Assembly (NCBI GenBank): GCA_051653405.1
Contig: JBOFWC010000101.1
Span: 1 to 41,283, forward strand
DNA: 41,283 bases
Reading direction: 5' to 3'
Source of the DNA: Proteocatella sp051653405
GTDB lineage: Bacteria; Bacillota; Clostridia; Peptostreptococcales; Filifactoraceae
Made by a program: the position numbers and the translations under genes. How positions within the stretch are numbered: the stretch's first letter is position 1; each line of letters starts with the position of its first letter. Below are positions 1 to 6,952 of this stretch, in pieces. The notes under the pieces were generated by a model. The model ran no database searches. It had not been told where the DNA came from and saw only the letters and a program-made list of their open reading frames with translations.

Positions 1-116
1 GAGGTTTGAATTTCCTTTTCAATAAAAAAGAGTACTAGAAAAGAAAGTGTAAATAGAATTGCAAAAGAGGCTATAAAATAACGTAAATTAGATTTCCTAT
101 TGTTGAAAAAATTCAT
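1..116 (-). CDS. Partial membrane-anchored protein, N-terminal 38 residues only
   Basis: An open frame starts at the ATG at 116 and stays open to the window edge, so the rest of the gene lies outside. A good ribosome binding site (AGAAAGGG, 8 bases before the ATG) supports the start. The visible protein begins MNFFNNRKSNLRYF and then runs into a hydrophobic stretch of about 20 residues (positions 14-32) ending in charged residues, which looks like a signal anchor or first transmembrane helix. No domain can be seen in so short a piece, so I give no function; many sensor proteins and secreted enzymes begin like this. It is co-directional with the zinc-ribbon membrane protein gene ending at 200, with 83 bases between. 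Confidence 0.6.
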   Translation of the reverse strand, partial: MNFFNNRKSNLRYFIASFAILFTLSFLVLFFIEKEIQT

Positions 117-199
117 AAATTTGCCCTTTCTCAAAACGCTTCTTACTTATTCCCTATGTCAAACGCTATATTTATGTTATATACCCCAAATAACAACTT

Positions 200-826
200 C
201 TAATTTACATTATGAATTGTATCACAATATTCACACGCCACCTGATTTTCCGCTGTCATAATTTCATTAGGAGCTTTACAAGATATGCAGTTAAACTTTA
301 CTAGTCTTGTTTTTTGTGCAATAATATCAGGATCTTTGACATCAATATTAATTCTCATTGCAGCTCTATCATAACGATGGTCCATAAAAATCATAGACCC
401 TGCCAATAGCTCCATATTAGCTTTTATTTTGCTCATATCTGGCTCATTAAGCTCTGCTGAAAGTTCATATAGCGAAAGGTTTCTTTTTTTGTTAATAATA
501 TTAAGATATGCGCTGAGTCTTTTTGCAATTACATTTCTATTAATCCCAATAAATACTATATATATTGAAATAATAGCAAAAACAAGCATCATAATAAAAA
601 GTGCTATATCAAAAGGTTTCTCATAAAATGAATCATATAAAGTACTAAGTGCAACCGCAGATGACATGGCTCCTGTTAGAGCTAGCATAGTTCCTGCCCA
701 TCTAGCCATGAAATGGTCAGCAATCAATTTTGCTAAAAAAAGTATAAGCGCTACTGGCCAACATACACCTGCCCAAAAAGTTAAAAATAAAAACCATACA
801 GGCCACCACAACTTATACATCTTCAT
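200..826 (-). CDS. Membrane protein with C-terminal zinc ribbon
   Basis: About 209 residues. The N-terminal half has three or four hydrophobic segments: a long WW..VWFLFLTFW...CWPVALILFL stretch, one around MLALTGAMSSAVAL and one around ALFIMMLVFAIISIYIVFIG. A cytosolic part follows whose text (LSLYELSAEL ... AGSMIF) resembles a winged-helix fold. The protein ends in a zinc-ribbon pair, CISC...CEYC. The ATG at 826 is preferred over the first ATG of the frame at 850, because GGAGG lies 9 bases before it; with this start it overlaps the stop of the upstream SPFH gene by 14 bases, implying translational coupling. I do not recognise a named family. The pairing recalls Bacillus ydjFGHI-type clusters, where an SPFH protein and a zinc-ribbon membrane protein act in envelope stress; that parallel is inference. 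Confidence 0.7.
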   Translation of the reverse strand: MKMYKLWWPVWFLFLTFWAGVCWPVALILFLAKLIADHFMARWAGTMLALTGAMSSAVALSTLYDSFYEKPFDIALFIMMLVFAIISIYIVFIGINRNVIAKRLSAYLNIINKKRNLSLYELSAELNEPDMSKIKANMELLAGSMIFMDHRYDRAAMRINIDVKDPDIIAQKTRLVKFNCISCKAPNEIMTAENQVACEYCDTIHNVN

Positions 827-1889
827 TTGAAGCATCCTCCTTTTTGCCAATCAAAGTCCCACAATCACTACAAAACTTTACAGATTCCTTATATAGCCTT
901 CCGCAATTACTGCACTGTATCTCTTGTTTTTGCCCACAATGCTTACAAAACTTACTCTCTTTATCGATAGGCATATTACAATTTATACACTTTAGTTCAC
1001 TGACTTTTTCTACAAAAGAGTCCGACATATTATTTATAGTCTCTCCAAAACCTTTTGCAAGCTTCATACCCATACCAAGCTCTACTCCAGTTTCAATAAT
1101 CCCACTTGATATACCCTTACCTTTGCTTATCGCAGTTTTCATAGTTTCATATGACTGCTCTTCTTGATATGTATATCCGATAACATCCATCTCTGCTTTT
1201 TTAGCTAGTGCCGCTTTAAGCTTATTAAGCTCTGCATTATCCTCAGGCAAGCTTATGGCCGCTATATAAAAATTTACTATTTCAATGCCTAAGTTTTCAA
1301 CTTCAATTTGAATCTCATTTTTTATAATAGCTGAGATATCTGTTAAATAGCTATTAAGTTCAAAAGGAGATTTTCCAATCTTTATAACAGCGCTAGCAAT
1401 AGCATTTCTAGCTAAACTGTATACCACCCCTTTAAGGGCTTTCTTAAGCTGATCTATTTCAAAAGTAGGATTTGTACCCACAAAATGTTTATAAAAAAGC
1501 TCTGAATTTTTAATCCTTATTCCAAACTGACCATAGGATGTAAGCGGAATTATAAGCTTATATTTTGGATCTTGAAGCTCTACTGGCTGTGCAGTTCCCC
1601 ATTTTATATCCATAACACTAGTTTTGTTTACATACCAGATTTCAGCTGTGTATACACTCTTTCCTCCAAATGGGATAGCATACAGTTCCTTTAAAAAAGG
1701 ATAATTTTCTGTATCCAGTTTATGTCTCCCCGAAGAAAAAACCTTAGCAAGCTTTCCTTCCTTTACAAAAATAGCTTCCTGAGATTCCCCTACTATAAGC
1801 TGAGACCATGTACAAAGCTCATTGTTAGGATATTTCCAAACTAAATAATCTTGCATCAAATCCCATTTTATTAATTCTGCAACTGACAA
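813..1889 (-). CDS. SPFH-domain protein with double zinc ribbon (YdjI-like)
   Basis: The first 250 residues or so form an SPFH/virion-core-like domain: an IKW motif, a WSQLIVGESQEAIF segment, and a conserved NLGIEIVNFYIAAISLPED region, as in B. subtilis YdjI. A glycine-rich linker follows, then two zinc ribbons (CINC...CKHCG and CSNCG...CSDCG). There is no clear signal peptide or membrane segment, so membrane attachment would be peripheral or through the partner gene downstream. The frame opens with a GTG at 1898, but AAAAGGAG sits 8 bases before an in-frame TTG at 1889, so TTG is the likely start. YdjI-type proteins are tied to PspA/LiaH-like envelope stress in Bacillus; no pspA homologue is visible here, so the same role is only suggested. 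Confidence 0.8.
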   Translation of the reverse strand: MSVAELIKWDLMQDYLVWKYPNNELCTWSQLIVGESQEAIFVKEGKLAKVFSSGRHKLDTENYPFLKELYAIPFGGKSVYTAEIWYVNKTSVMDIKWGTAQPVELQDPKYKLIIPLTSYGQFGIRIKNSELFYKHFVGTNPTFEIDQLKKALKGVVYSLARNAIASAVIKIGKSPFELNSYLTDISAIIKNEIQIEVENLGIEIVNFYIAAISLPEDNAELNKLKAALAKKAEMDVIGYTYQEEQSYETMKTAISKGKGISSGIIETGVELGMGMKLAKGFGETINNMSDSFVEKVSELKCINCNMPIDKESKFCKHCGQKQEIQCSNCGRLYKESVKFCSDCGTLIGKKEDASNEDV

Positions 1890-2075
1890 AAATACCACTC
1901 CTTTTAAAATAAAAATATTGTTTACTTTATTAAAGCATAATTACTAAAAAAAATCTATAACTTAAAAAAATTACAATAACTTAATATAATTATTTAAAAC
2001 TTTTTATTCTATAGCATATCTAAATATGATAAAATCGAATATATATAATTTTCAGAAATTGGAAGGATAATAAAA

Positions 2076-2978
2076 ATGAAAAAGAAATATAAAATATATC
2101 AAATTGATTCATTTACAAAAGATTTATTCACAGGAAACCCCGCAGGAGTAATTACAAATGCAGATGGCTTGAGCGATACTCAAATGCAACAAATAGCTAG
2201 AGAGCTCAATAATTCTGAGACTGCATTTATATTTTCTAGTAATAGTGATAATTATGATATACATGTACGATTTTTCACGCCTACAAATGAAGTTCCTATA
2301 TGTGGTCATGCTACAATTGCTGCTCATTATGCTAGAGCAACTGAAAAAAAGCTAAAAAACTCCACCGTAATTCAAAAAACAGGCGCAGGGATTCTCCCTG
2401 TTGATATTTTAAATATTGATAATGACTATAAAATAGTTATGACTCAGGGAGAAATTTCTGTAGATAATCCCTTTGACATTGAAATTAGAAACCGTATAAT
2501 AAATGCTCTAAATATTTCTCAAGAAGATTTAAGAGACGATTGCCCAATAACTATAGCTTCCACAGGTCACTCTAAAGTTATGATAGGGATAAAAGATATA
2601 AATATCCTTAACAACCTAAGTCCAAATTTACCAATGCTATCAGAAATTAGTAAGCTAATAAGCTGCAATGGCTATTATGTATTTACCTTACACCCTGAAG
2701 AAAAAACTTTAGTTCATGGAAGAATGTTTGCTCCAGCTATAGGAATAAATGAAGACCCTGTAACCGGAAATGCAAACGGGCCTCTTGGCGCATATCTTAT
2801 ACACTTTGGACTAGTTAGCCATAATAATGCAAGCTTTTCATTCGAAGCAGTACAAGGAGAGGCTATAAATAGAGCTGGAAAAATTGAAGTTCAAGTAGAT
2901 ATACAGGAGAATAAACCTCAAAAAGTAAGAATTACAGGAAATGCAATAATTGCTTTTTCCACAGAAATCGAAATATAA
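2076..2978 (+). CDS. PhzF family isomerase/epimerase-like protein
   Basis: 300 residues, the normal size for the PhzF/YddE family, which has a two-lobed diaminopimelate-epimerase fold. Family hallmarks are visible: the N-terminal QIDSFTKDLFTGNPAGV segment, the ELNNSETAFIF motif with the glutamate that acts as general acid/base in PhzF, CGHATIAAHYA, and GRMFAPAIGINEDPVTGNANGPL near the end. Most family members outside phenazine clusters have no known substrate, and there is no phenazine gene nearby, so only the family is called. A GGAAGG ribosome binding site precedes the ATG. The gene stands alone: divergent from the SPFH gene and convergent with the cas6-like gene, separated by a two-way terminator. 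Confidence 0.92.
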   Translation: MKKKYKIYQIDSFTKDLFTGNPAGVITNADGLSDTQMQQIARELNNSETAFIFSSNSDNYDIHVRFFTPTNEVPICGHATIAAHYARATEKKLKNSTVIQKTGAGILPVDILNIDNDYKIVMTQGEISVDNPFDIEIRNRIINALNISQEDLRDDCPITIASTGHSKVMIGIKDINILNNLSPNLPMLSEISKLISCNGYYVFTLHPEEKTLVHGRMFAPAIGINEDPVTGNANGPLGAYLIHFGLVSHNNASFSFEAVQGEAINRAGKIEVQVDIQENKPQKVRITGNAIIAFSTEIEI

Positions 2979-2988
2979 ATAACTCCTT

Positions 2989-3028
2989 AAAAAAGATAAG
3001 ATGAACTTATACTCAACTTATCTTTTTT
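2989..3028. terminator. Two-way hairpin terminator
   Basis: A 12-base inverted repeat (AAAAAAGATAAG / CTTATCTTTTTT) with a 16-base loop. The A run and T run flank the stem on both strands, so it can end the phzF-like transcript on the plus strand and the peroxidase/cas6-like transcript on the minus strand. Confidence 0.85.
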
Positions 3029-3039
3029 ACTATATTTTT

Positions 3040-3690
3040 CTACTTTTTCTTAAAAATTCCAAAACCTCTTGAAACAGATTTTCCAAGTCCAAGGTAGTCA
3101 GGCATGTCAAAGTTAATTTTAAATTCTCCTTTAAATGCTATAAGATTTTTATTTTTTAAAATTACATTTACTGGGGTTAAATTTATCCAACAAAATAGCT
3201 CCTCTTTGACTGTATACTCCAGCCCTTTTGACATTGAAATAATATTCCCTATAAGAATTTTTTTGAGCATAGCTTCCTTTTCCATCTCAGTCGAATTTCT
3301 ATACTTTACTATATTTTCTTGATTAAGCGCCACCCAAGGAGATACAAATTCATAACTTATATAATCATCCGTTTCATTATAATTACAAATTTTAGTAGTT
3401 ACTTCCCTATTTACAGAAGCAAACACAGTTCCAGCTATATTTATATCCTCACAATCGAGTGCAATATTTTTTACAACTTCAGAGGCTCTTCCAATTCCTA
3501 TAATCATAGGCACCGAATCTAAAACCTTGTACTGAGTAAGAGGATATCTGTATATATATCCCGTTGGGGTATGATTATGAAGTATATCTGCATCAATATA
3601 TTTATTTCCAATATATCCCCTAAGTTTTTCACTGCCTCGTAAATCCAGTTTTAAATCACTATATTTTAAAACGCTTATCTCAAGTTTCAT
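3040..3690 (-). CDS. cas6: Cas6b-like CRISPR RNA endonuclease, orphan
   Basis: 216 residues. The C-terminus carries the glycine-rich loop of Cas6/RAMP proteins (GLGKSVSRGFG, followed by IFKKK). The N-terminal half has ADILHNHTP and YRYPLTQYK followed by MIIGIG, as in the Cas6b branch found in clostridia and methanogens. With the start used here the two histidines are residues 38 and 40, the pair I recall as catalytic in Methanococcus maripaludis Cas6b. Such proteins cut CRISPR precursor RNA within the repeat. The frame opens at 3711, but AAGGGG lies just before the ATG at 3690. It follows the peroxidase gene by 32 bases and is probably co-transcribed with it. No other cas gene and no repeat array are visible, so it either works in trans or has another RNA substrate. 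Confidence 0.8.
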   Translation of the reverse strand: MKLEISVLKYSDLKLDLRGSEKLRGYIGNKYIDADILHNHTPTGYIYRYPLTQYKVLDSVPMIIGIGRASEVVKNIALDCEDINIAGTVFASVNREVTTKICNYNETDDYISYEFVSPWVALNQENIVKYRNSTEMEKEAMLKKILIGNIISMSKGLEYTVKEELFCWINLTPVNVILKNKNLIAFKGEFKINFDMPDYLGLGKSVSRGFGIFKKK

Positions 3691-3722
3691 AAAAATCCCC
3701 TTTTTAAACATTATTTCTTACA

Positions 3723-4259
3723 TTATCTAATAAGCTGATCTATATCCGCTTCAAGTAATTCTGGCAAAAATGCTGGTGAATATCGTTTAACTACATTTCC
3801 ACTACGATCTATTAGAAATTTTCCAAAGTTCCATTTTATATCGCCTTTTTTATTTCCAAGCGTAAATAGCTTTATCTTCTTTTCAAAAGTTCTAGATTCA
3901 TCATTTTCTATATCTTCAGGTGCTTCACTTTTTAACCATACATATAACGGATCTGCATTTTTCCCATTAACATCTATTTTGGAAAATCTAGGAAATTCTG
4001 TCCCAAAATTTAAAGTACAAAAAGAAGTTATTTGAGAAACCGCTTCTGGAGCTTGGTGCAAAAACTGATTGCAAGGAAAGTCTAAAATCTCAAATCCATT
4101 ATCTCTATATTTTTCATAAAGATCTTGCAATGCATTGTACTGTGAAGTTAAGCCACATTTAGTCGCTGTGTTTACAATTAGAAGCACCTTCCCTTCATAT
4201 TCTCTTAGTGATACAACTTCACCTTCATCATTTTTTACCGTAAAATCGTAAATATTCAT
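3723..4259 (-). CDS. Glutathione peroxidase family protein
   Basis: 178 residues, thioredoxin fold. Expected elements: NTATKCGLT with the peroxidatic cysteine at residue 35 (a TGT codon, not selenocysteine), FPCNQF with the glutamine at 65, a further cysteine in the SFCTLNFG segment that could resolve the disulphide, and WNFGKFL with Trp143-Asn144. Together these make the Cys-Gln-Trp-Asn catalytic set. Bacterial members usually reduce hydroperoxides with thioredoxin rather than glutathione, which suits a clostridium. The stretch after CNQF reads LHQAPE where the family normally has GGQEPG, a local departure. AAGGAG precedes the ATG by 7 bases. It is the first gene of a likely two-gene unit with the Cas6-like endonuclease. 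Confidence 0.93.
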   Translation of the reverse strand: MNIYDFTVKNDEGEVVSLREYEGKVLLIVNTATKCGLTSQYNALQDLYEKYRDNGFEILDFPCNQFLHQAPEAVSQITSFCTLNFGTEFPRFSKIDVNGKNADPLYVWLKSEAPEDIENDESRTFEKKIKLFTLGNKKGDIKWNFGKFLIDRSGNVVKRYSPAFLPELLEADIDQLIR

Positions 4260-4301
4260 ACCCGCTTCTCCTTGTAACCATATATTTTAATTATATCCAT
4301 A

Positions 4302-4363
4302 ATTATACTATTTTTAATATAAAACTACTACCTAAAACTTAATATTTCAATAAAACTACTACC
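4302..4363 (-). promoter_or_regulatory. Promoter with two direct repeats upstream of the peroxidase/cas6-like unit
   Basis: Read on the minus strand, a consensus TATAAT lies at 4302-4307. The 14-base word GGTAGTAGTTTTAT occurs twice, at 4350-4363 and 4319-4332, with starts 31 bases apart (about three helical turns). The nearer copy covers where the -35 box should be (TAGTAG at 4325-4330, 17 bases from TATAAT), which is far from TTGACA. That is the pattern of an activator-dependent promoter with a tandem binding site. The repeat and the -10 box are seen; the activator is inferred. Confidence 0.55.
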
Positions 4364-4367
4364 GAGG

Positions 4368-4979
4368 TTATAATAATGACTTGATATATTTACTAAAATA
4401 TTTAGTGGCTATATCTACAAGTTTTTCTTGTTTTTTCCCAAAAATACTAATAGCTTTGTCTCTAAATTCTTTTTCACTATTTGATTTTTTAATAGTAGCT
4501 AATAAATGCGATTTATATTTTTCAGGTATATCCTTATCATTTTTTATATCTTCAAAAATCTGATCTATTTGTTTTACTTTAGAAAGTTGAGCTTTTTCAT
4601 TTTTAGAAATACATTCCAAAATATTTTCTTTTATAGCTGACTTCAGTTTACTATTTAAATATTTAGCTTCTATAATTGCACTTTCAAGGCCTTTATCCTT
4701 AGATATTATATATATTTCACTTACTTCCTTATCTGATGAAAAATATCCTAAATCACATGCAAGTTTAAAATCAAGTGCGTTTTTACCCCTACTTTCCGAA
4801 TATACTGCACGTACATCTACTCCTAATTTTCTATATCCTCCAAATATACTATCAAAAAGCTCACATAAGTTTTCTTTTGAACAATGTATTCTAACTATAC
4901 TATTTTCATCTAATCTATCCATCCCTAAAAGCCCATGTATTGATGTATTTTCATAGTCAATTATAAATATTTTTTTCAT
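4368..4979 (-). CDS. PIN-like nuclease domain protein
   Basis: 203 residues. The N-terminal half fits the PIN-like family (PF18475 as I recall it): FIIDYENT with Asp8 and Glu10, a GLLGMDRLDENSIVRIHCS segment, GKNALDFKLACDLGY with Asp70, and YIISKDKGLESA with Asp95. These acidic residues are where PIN nucleases bind metal, so RNA or single-stranded nucleic acid cleavage is plausible. The C-terminal 90 residues are lysine-rich and helical and may bind nucleic acid; I do not recognise them. No antitoxin-like partner is next to it, which argues against a simple toxin-antitoxin pair. The start has an AAAGAGG ribosome binding site. It is divergent from the kinase gene at 5074. Confidence 0.72.
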   Translation of the reverse strand: MKKIFIIDYENTSIHGLLGMDRLDENSIVRIHCSKENLCELFDSIFGGYRKLGVDVRAVYSESRGKNALDFKLACDLGYFSSDKEVSEIYIISKDKGLESAIIEAKYLNSKLKSAIKENILECISKNEKAQLSKVKQIDQIFEDIKNDKDIPEKYKSHLLATIKKSNSEKEFRDKAISIFGKKQEKLVDIATKYFSKYIKSLL

Positions 4980-5019
4980 ATATGCCTCTTTTCCATATAC
5001 AGTTTATTATTTTTTACCC

Positions 5020-5033
5020 ATTTGGGGTATAAT
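5020..5033 (+). promoter_or_regulatory. Probable promoter of the sensor kinase gene
   Basis: A consensus TATAAT lies at 5028-5033, preceded by ATTTGGGG at 5020-5027; no good -35 box is seen 17 bases upstream. The same ATTTGGGGTATA word occurs on the minus strand at 180-191, ahead of the partial gene at the left edge. Confidence 0.45.
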
Positions 5034-5073
5034 GTATATCAAAGATTCAGCTTTTGAAAGTAGGTGAAATCAT

Positions 5074-6855
5074 ATGAAAAAAGTTAATTTATGGATTCTA
5101 TTAATATTATTCTTACTTTTTTCTTTTTTATATACATTTTTTTCTAGTATAAATTCCGTTAATAATATTGCAATAGAACTTACTCCCGAAGAAAAATCAT
5201 GGCTTAAAGAACATCCCGTTGTTACTATTGGGTTTGATCCTGCCTACGCCCCTTTTGAGTTTTATGAAGATGGTGAGTATCAGGGAATGTCTGTTGATTA
5301 TATAAAGTGGATTGAATCTCAGCTAAATATAGATATTCAATTTGTTGAGTTTGATTCATGGAGTAGCCTTTTACAAGCAGCTTATGATAAAAAAATAGAC
5401 ATGACTGGAGCTGCTGTAAAAACTGAAGATAGACTGCCACATCTTCTTTTTACAGATTATTTTTACAGCAATAGTGATGTTATACTGGTAAGAAACGATT
5501 CAAAAGATATTACAGAAAAAGACCTAATAAATTTAAAAACAGCTGTTATAAAAGATTATTCTGTAGAGTTTTATCTTAAAAAGAAATATCCTAATATTGA
5601 TATAGTTACTGTAGATAATATAACAGAAGGCCTTAGAATGCTGTCTTTTGGCGATGTAGAAGCTTTTGTTACAGATTTTTCTCAAGCTGCATATTATATA
5701 TATAAAATTGGATACCAAAATCTCTATGCTATTGAAAGTTCAAAAATTACACTTGATGGAGATCTTCGTTTTGGTATAAGAAATGATTACCCAATACTTG
5801 TTGAAATTATGAATAAAGTGCTTAGAAGTATGCCTACAGATGTAAAACTTGAAATTTATAAAAAGTGGGTTGGGCTTACTTTAAAACCTTCACTGTCAAA
5901 TACAAAATGGTATGGTCTTCTAGTTACTGTATTTTTACTTTCATCTATAGTTGTAGCATTTGTATTTATAAGCTATCTTCTAAAAAAAGAAGTTAATTCT
6001 AAAACAGAAGAACTCCAACTTATAAATCAAACACTTGAAGAAAAAGTAAAAGCTAGGACAAATGAACTTGAACAGGTTATCGATGACCTCCATAGAACCC
6101 AAAATCAAGTTATTCAATCAGAAAAAATGGCTTTTTTAGGAAAACTTGTCGCTGGGGTAGCTCATGAAATAAATACTCCGCTTGGTGTAATTCTTACATC
6201 CTCCAGTTATCTAGAATCAATAAACGAAGAATTTTTTGCTGCACTTGAAAAAAATTCTATAAATAAGGAATCTTTACTAAAATATCTTGAGAAAGTTGAT
6301 GATTCTGCACATCTTATTCAAATGAATAGCGAAAGAGTATCTATGCTTGTTCAAGCCTTCAAGGAGCTTGCTATTGAACATAAAAATGATGTTCCTATTA
6401 CTTTTAACTTGCGTGCTTACTGTGATATGGCTATCAGTAGTGTTAAAAACCAATACGAAACAAAACATATTATTTTTGATAATGATATAGATGATGCTAT
6501 AATAATTACACATTATGCTAATAGCATACTACTAGTGCTAACGCAACTTATATTAAATGCCGTACAACATGCCTTTGAAAATATAGAAGATGGTACCGTT
6601 AGCATTGGTTGCGAGTTTCTAGATTTTTCTGTTATTCAGCTTTATGTATGTGACAATGGCTCTGGAATAAAAGAAGATATAAAATCCCAGCTATTCGACC
6701 CATTTTTTACCACATCTCCAGATATCGAACACATGGGACTTGGCCTCCATATTGTTTACAACATAGTTAACCGACAATTAAATGGTAGTATCGATATTCT
6801 TGATGTCCCTAGTGGCGGAAGTGTTTTTGAAATGAAAATACCTTTGATTGAATAA
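5074..6855 (+). CDS. Sensor histidine kinase with extracellular solute-binding domain
   Basis: 593 residues. A signal anchor (about residues 6-25) is followed by a family-3 solute-binding domain (about 38-266, with VTIGFDPAYAPFEF and GMSVDYIKWI), a transmembrane helix (about 280-303), a coiled coil (305-350) and the kinase core. The phosphoacceptor is His364 in VAGVAHEINTPLGV; LNAVQHAF, DNGSGI, DPFFTT and GLGLHIVYNIV mark the ATP-binding lobe. Family-3 domains usually bind amino acids or other small polar ligands, so nutrient sensing outside the cell is likely. No response regulator is adjacent. Its kinase core resembles that of the kinase at 21527, which does have a partner. Start: AGTAGGTGAAATCATATG. 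Confidence 0.93.
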   Translation: MKKVNLWILLILFLLFSFLYTFFSSINSVNNIAIELTPEEKSWLKEHPVVTIGFDPAYAPFEFYEDGEYQGMSVDYIKWIESQLNIDIQFVEFDSWSSLLQAAYDKKIDMTGAAVKTEDRLPHLLFTDYFYSNSDVILVRNDSKDITEKDLINLKTAVIKDYSVEFYLKKKYPNIDIVTVDNITEGLRMLSFGDVEAFVTDFSQAAYYIYKIGYQNLYAIESSKITLDGDLRFGIRNDYPILVEIMNKVLRSMPTDVKLEIYKKWVGLTLKPSLSNTKWYGLLVTVFLLSSIVVAFVFISYLLKKEVNSKTEELQLINQTLEEKVKARTNELEQVIDDLHRTQNQVIQSEKMAFLGKLVAGVAHEINTPLGVILTSSSYLESINEEFFAALEKNSINKESLLKYLEKVDDSAHLIQMNSERVSMLVQAFKELAIEHKNDVPITFNLRAYCDMAISSVKNQYETKHIIFDNDIDDAIIITHYANSILLVLTQLILNAVQHAFENIEDGTVSIGCEFLDFSVIQLYVCDNGSGIKEDIKSQLFDPFFTTSPDIEHMGLGLHIVYNIVNRQLNGSIDILDVPSGGSVFEMKIPLIE

Positions 6856-6869
6856 ATAGATTACACAAT

Positions 6870-6922
6870 AATTTACAAAAAAAGTGCAGATTTTTGACTT
6901 TCTGCACTTTTCTTTGTAAATT
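6870..6922. terminator. Two-way hairpin terminator
   Basis: Outer arms AATTTACAAA/TTTGTAAATT and inner arms AAGTGCAGA/TCTGCACTT (6882-6890 with 6901-6909) form one long interrupted stem. It lies between the convergent kinase and HD-GYP genes, with T-rich sequence on both sides. Confidence 0.85.
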
Positions 6923-6952
6923 ATATTTTTTATAAATTATTTTTACTATTAC

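Noticed and set aside
4319..4363. Remnant of a CRISPR array near the cas6-like gene
   Set aside because: The repeat is only 14 bases with a 17-base gap and two copies, placed over a promoter. CRISPR repeats and spacers are each about twice that length.
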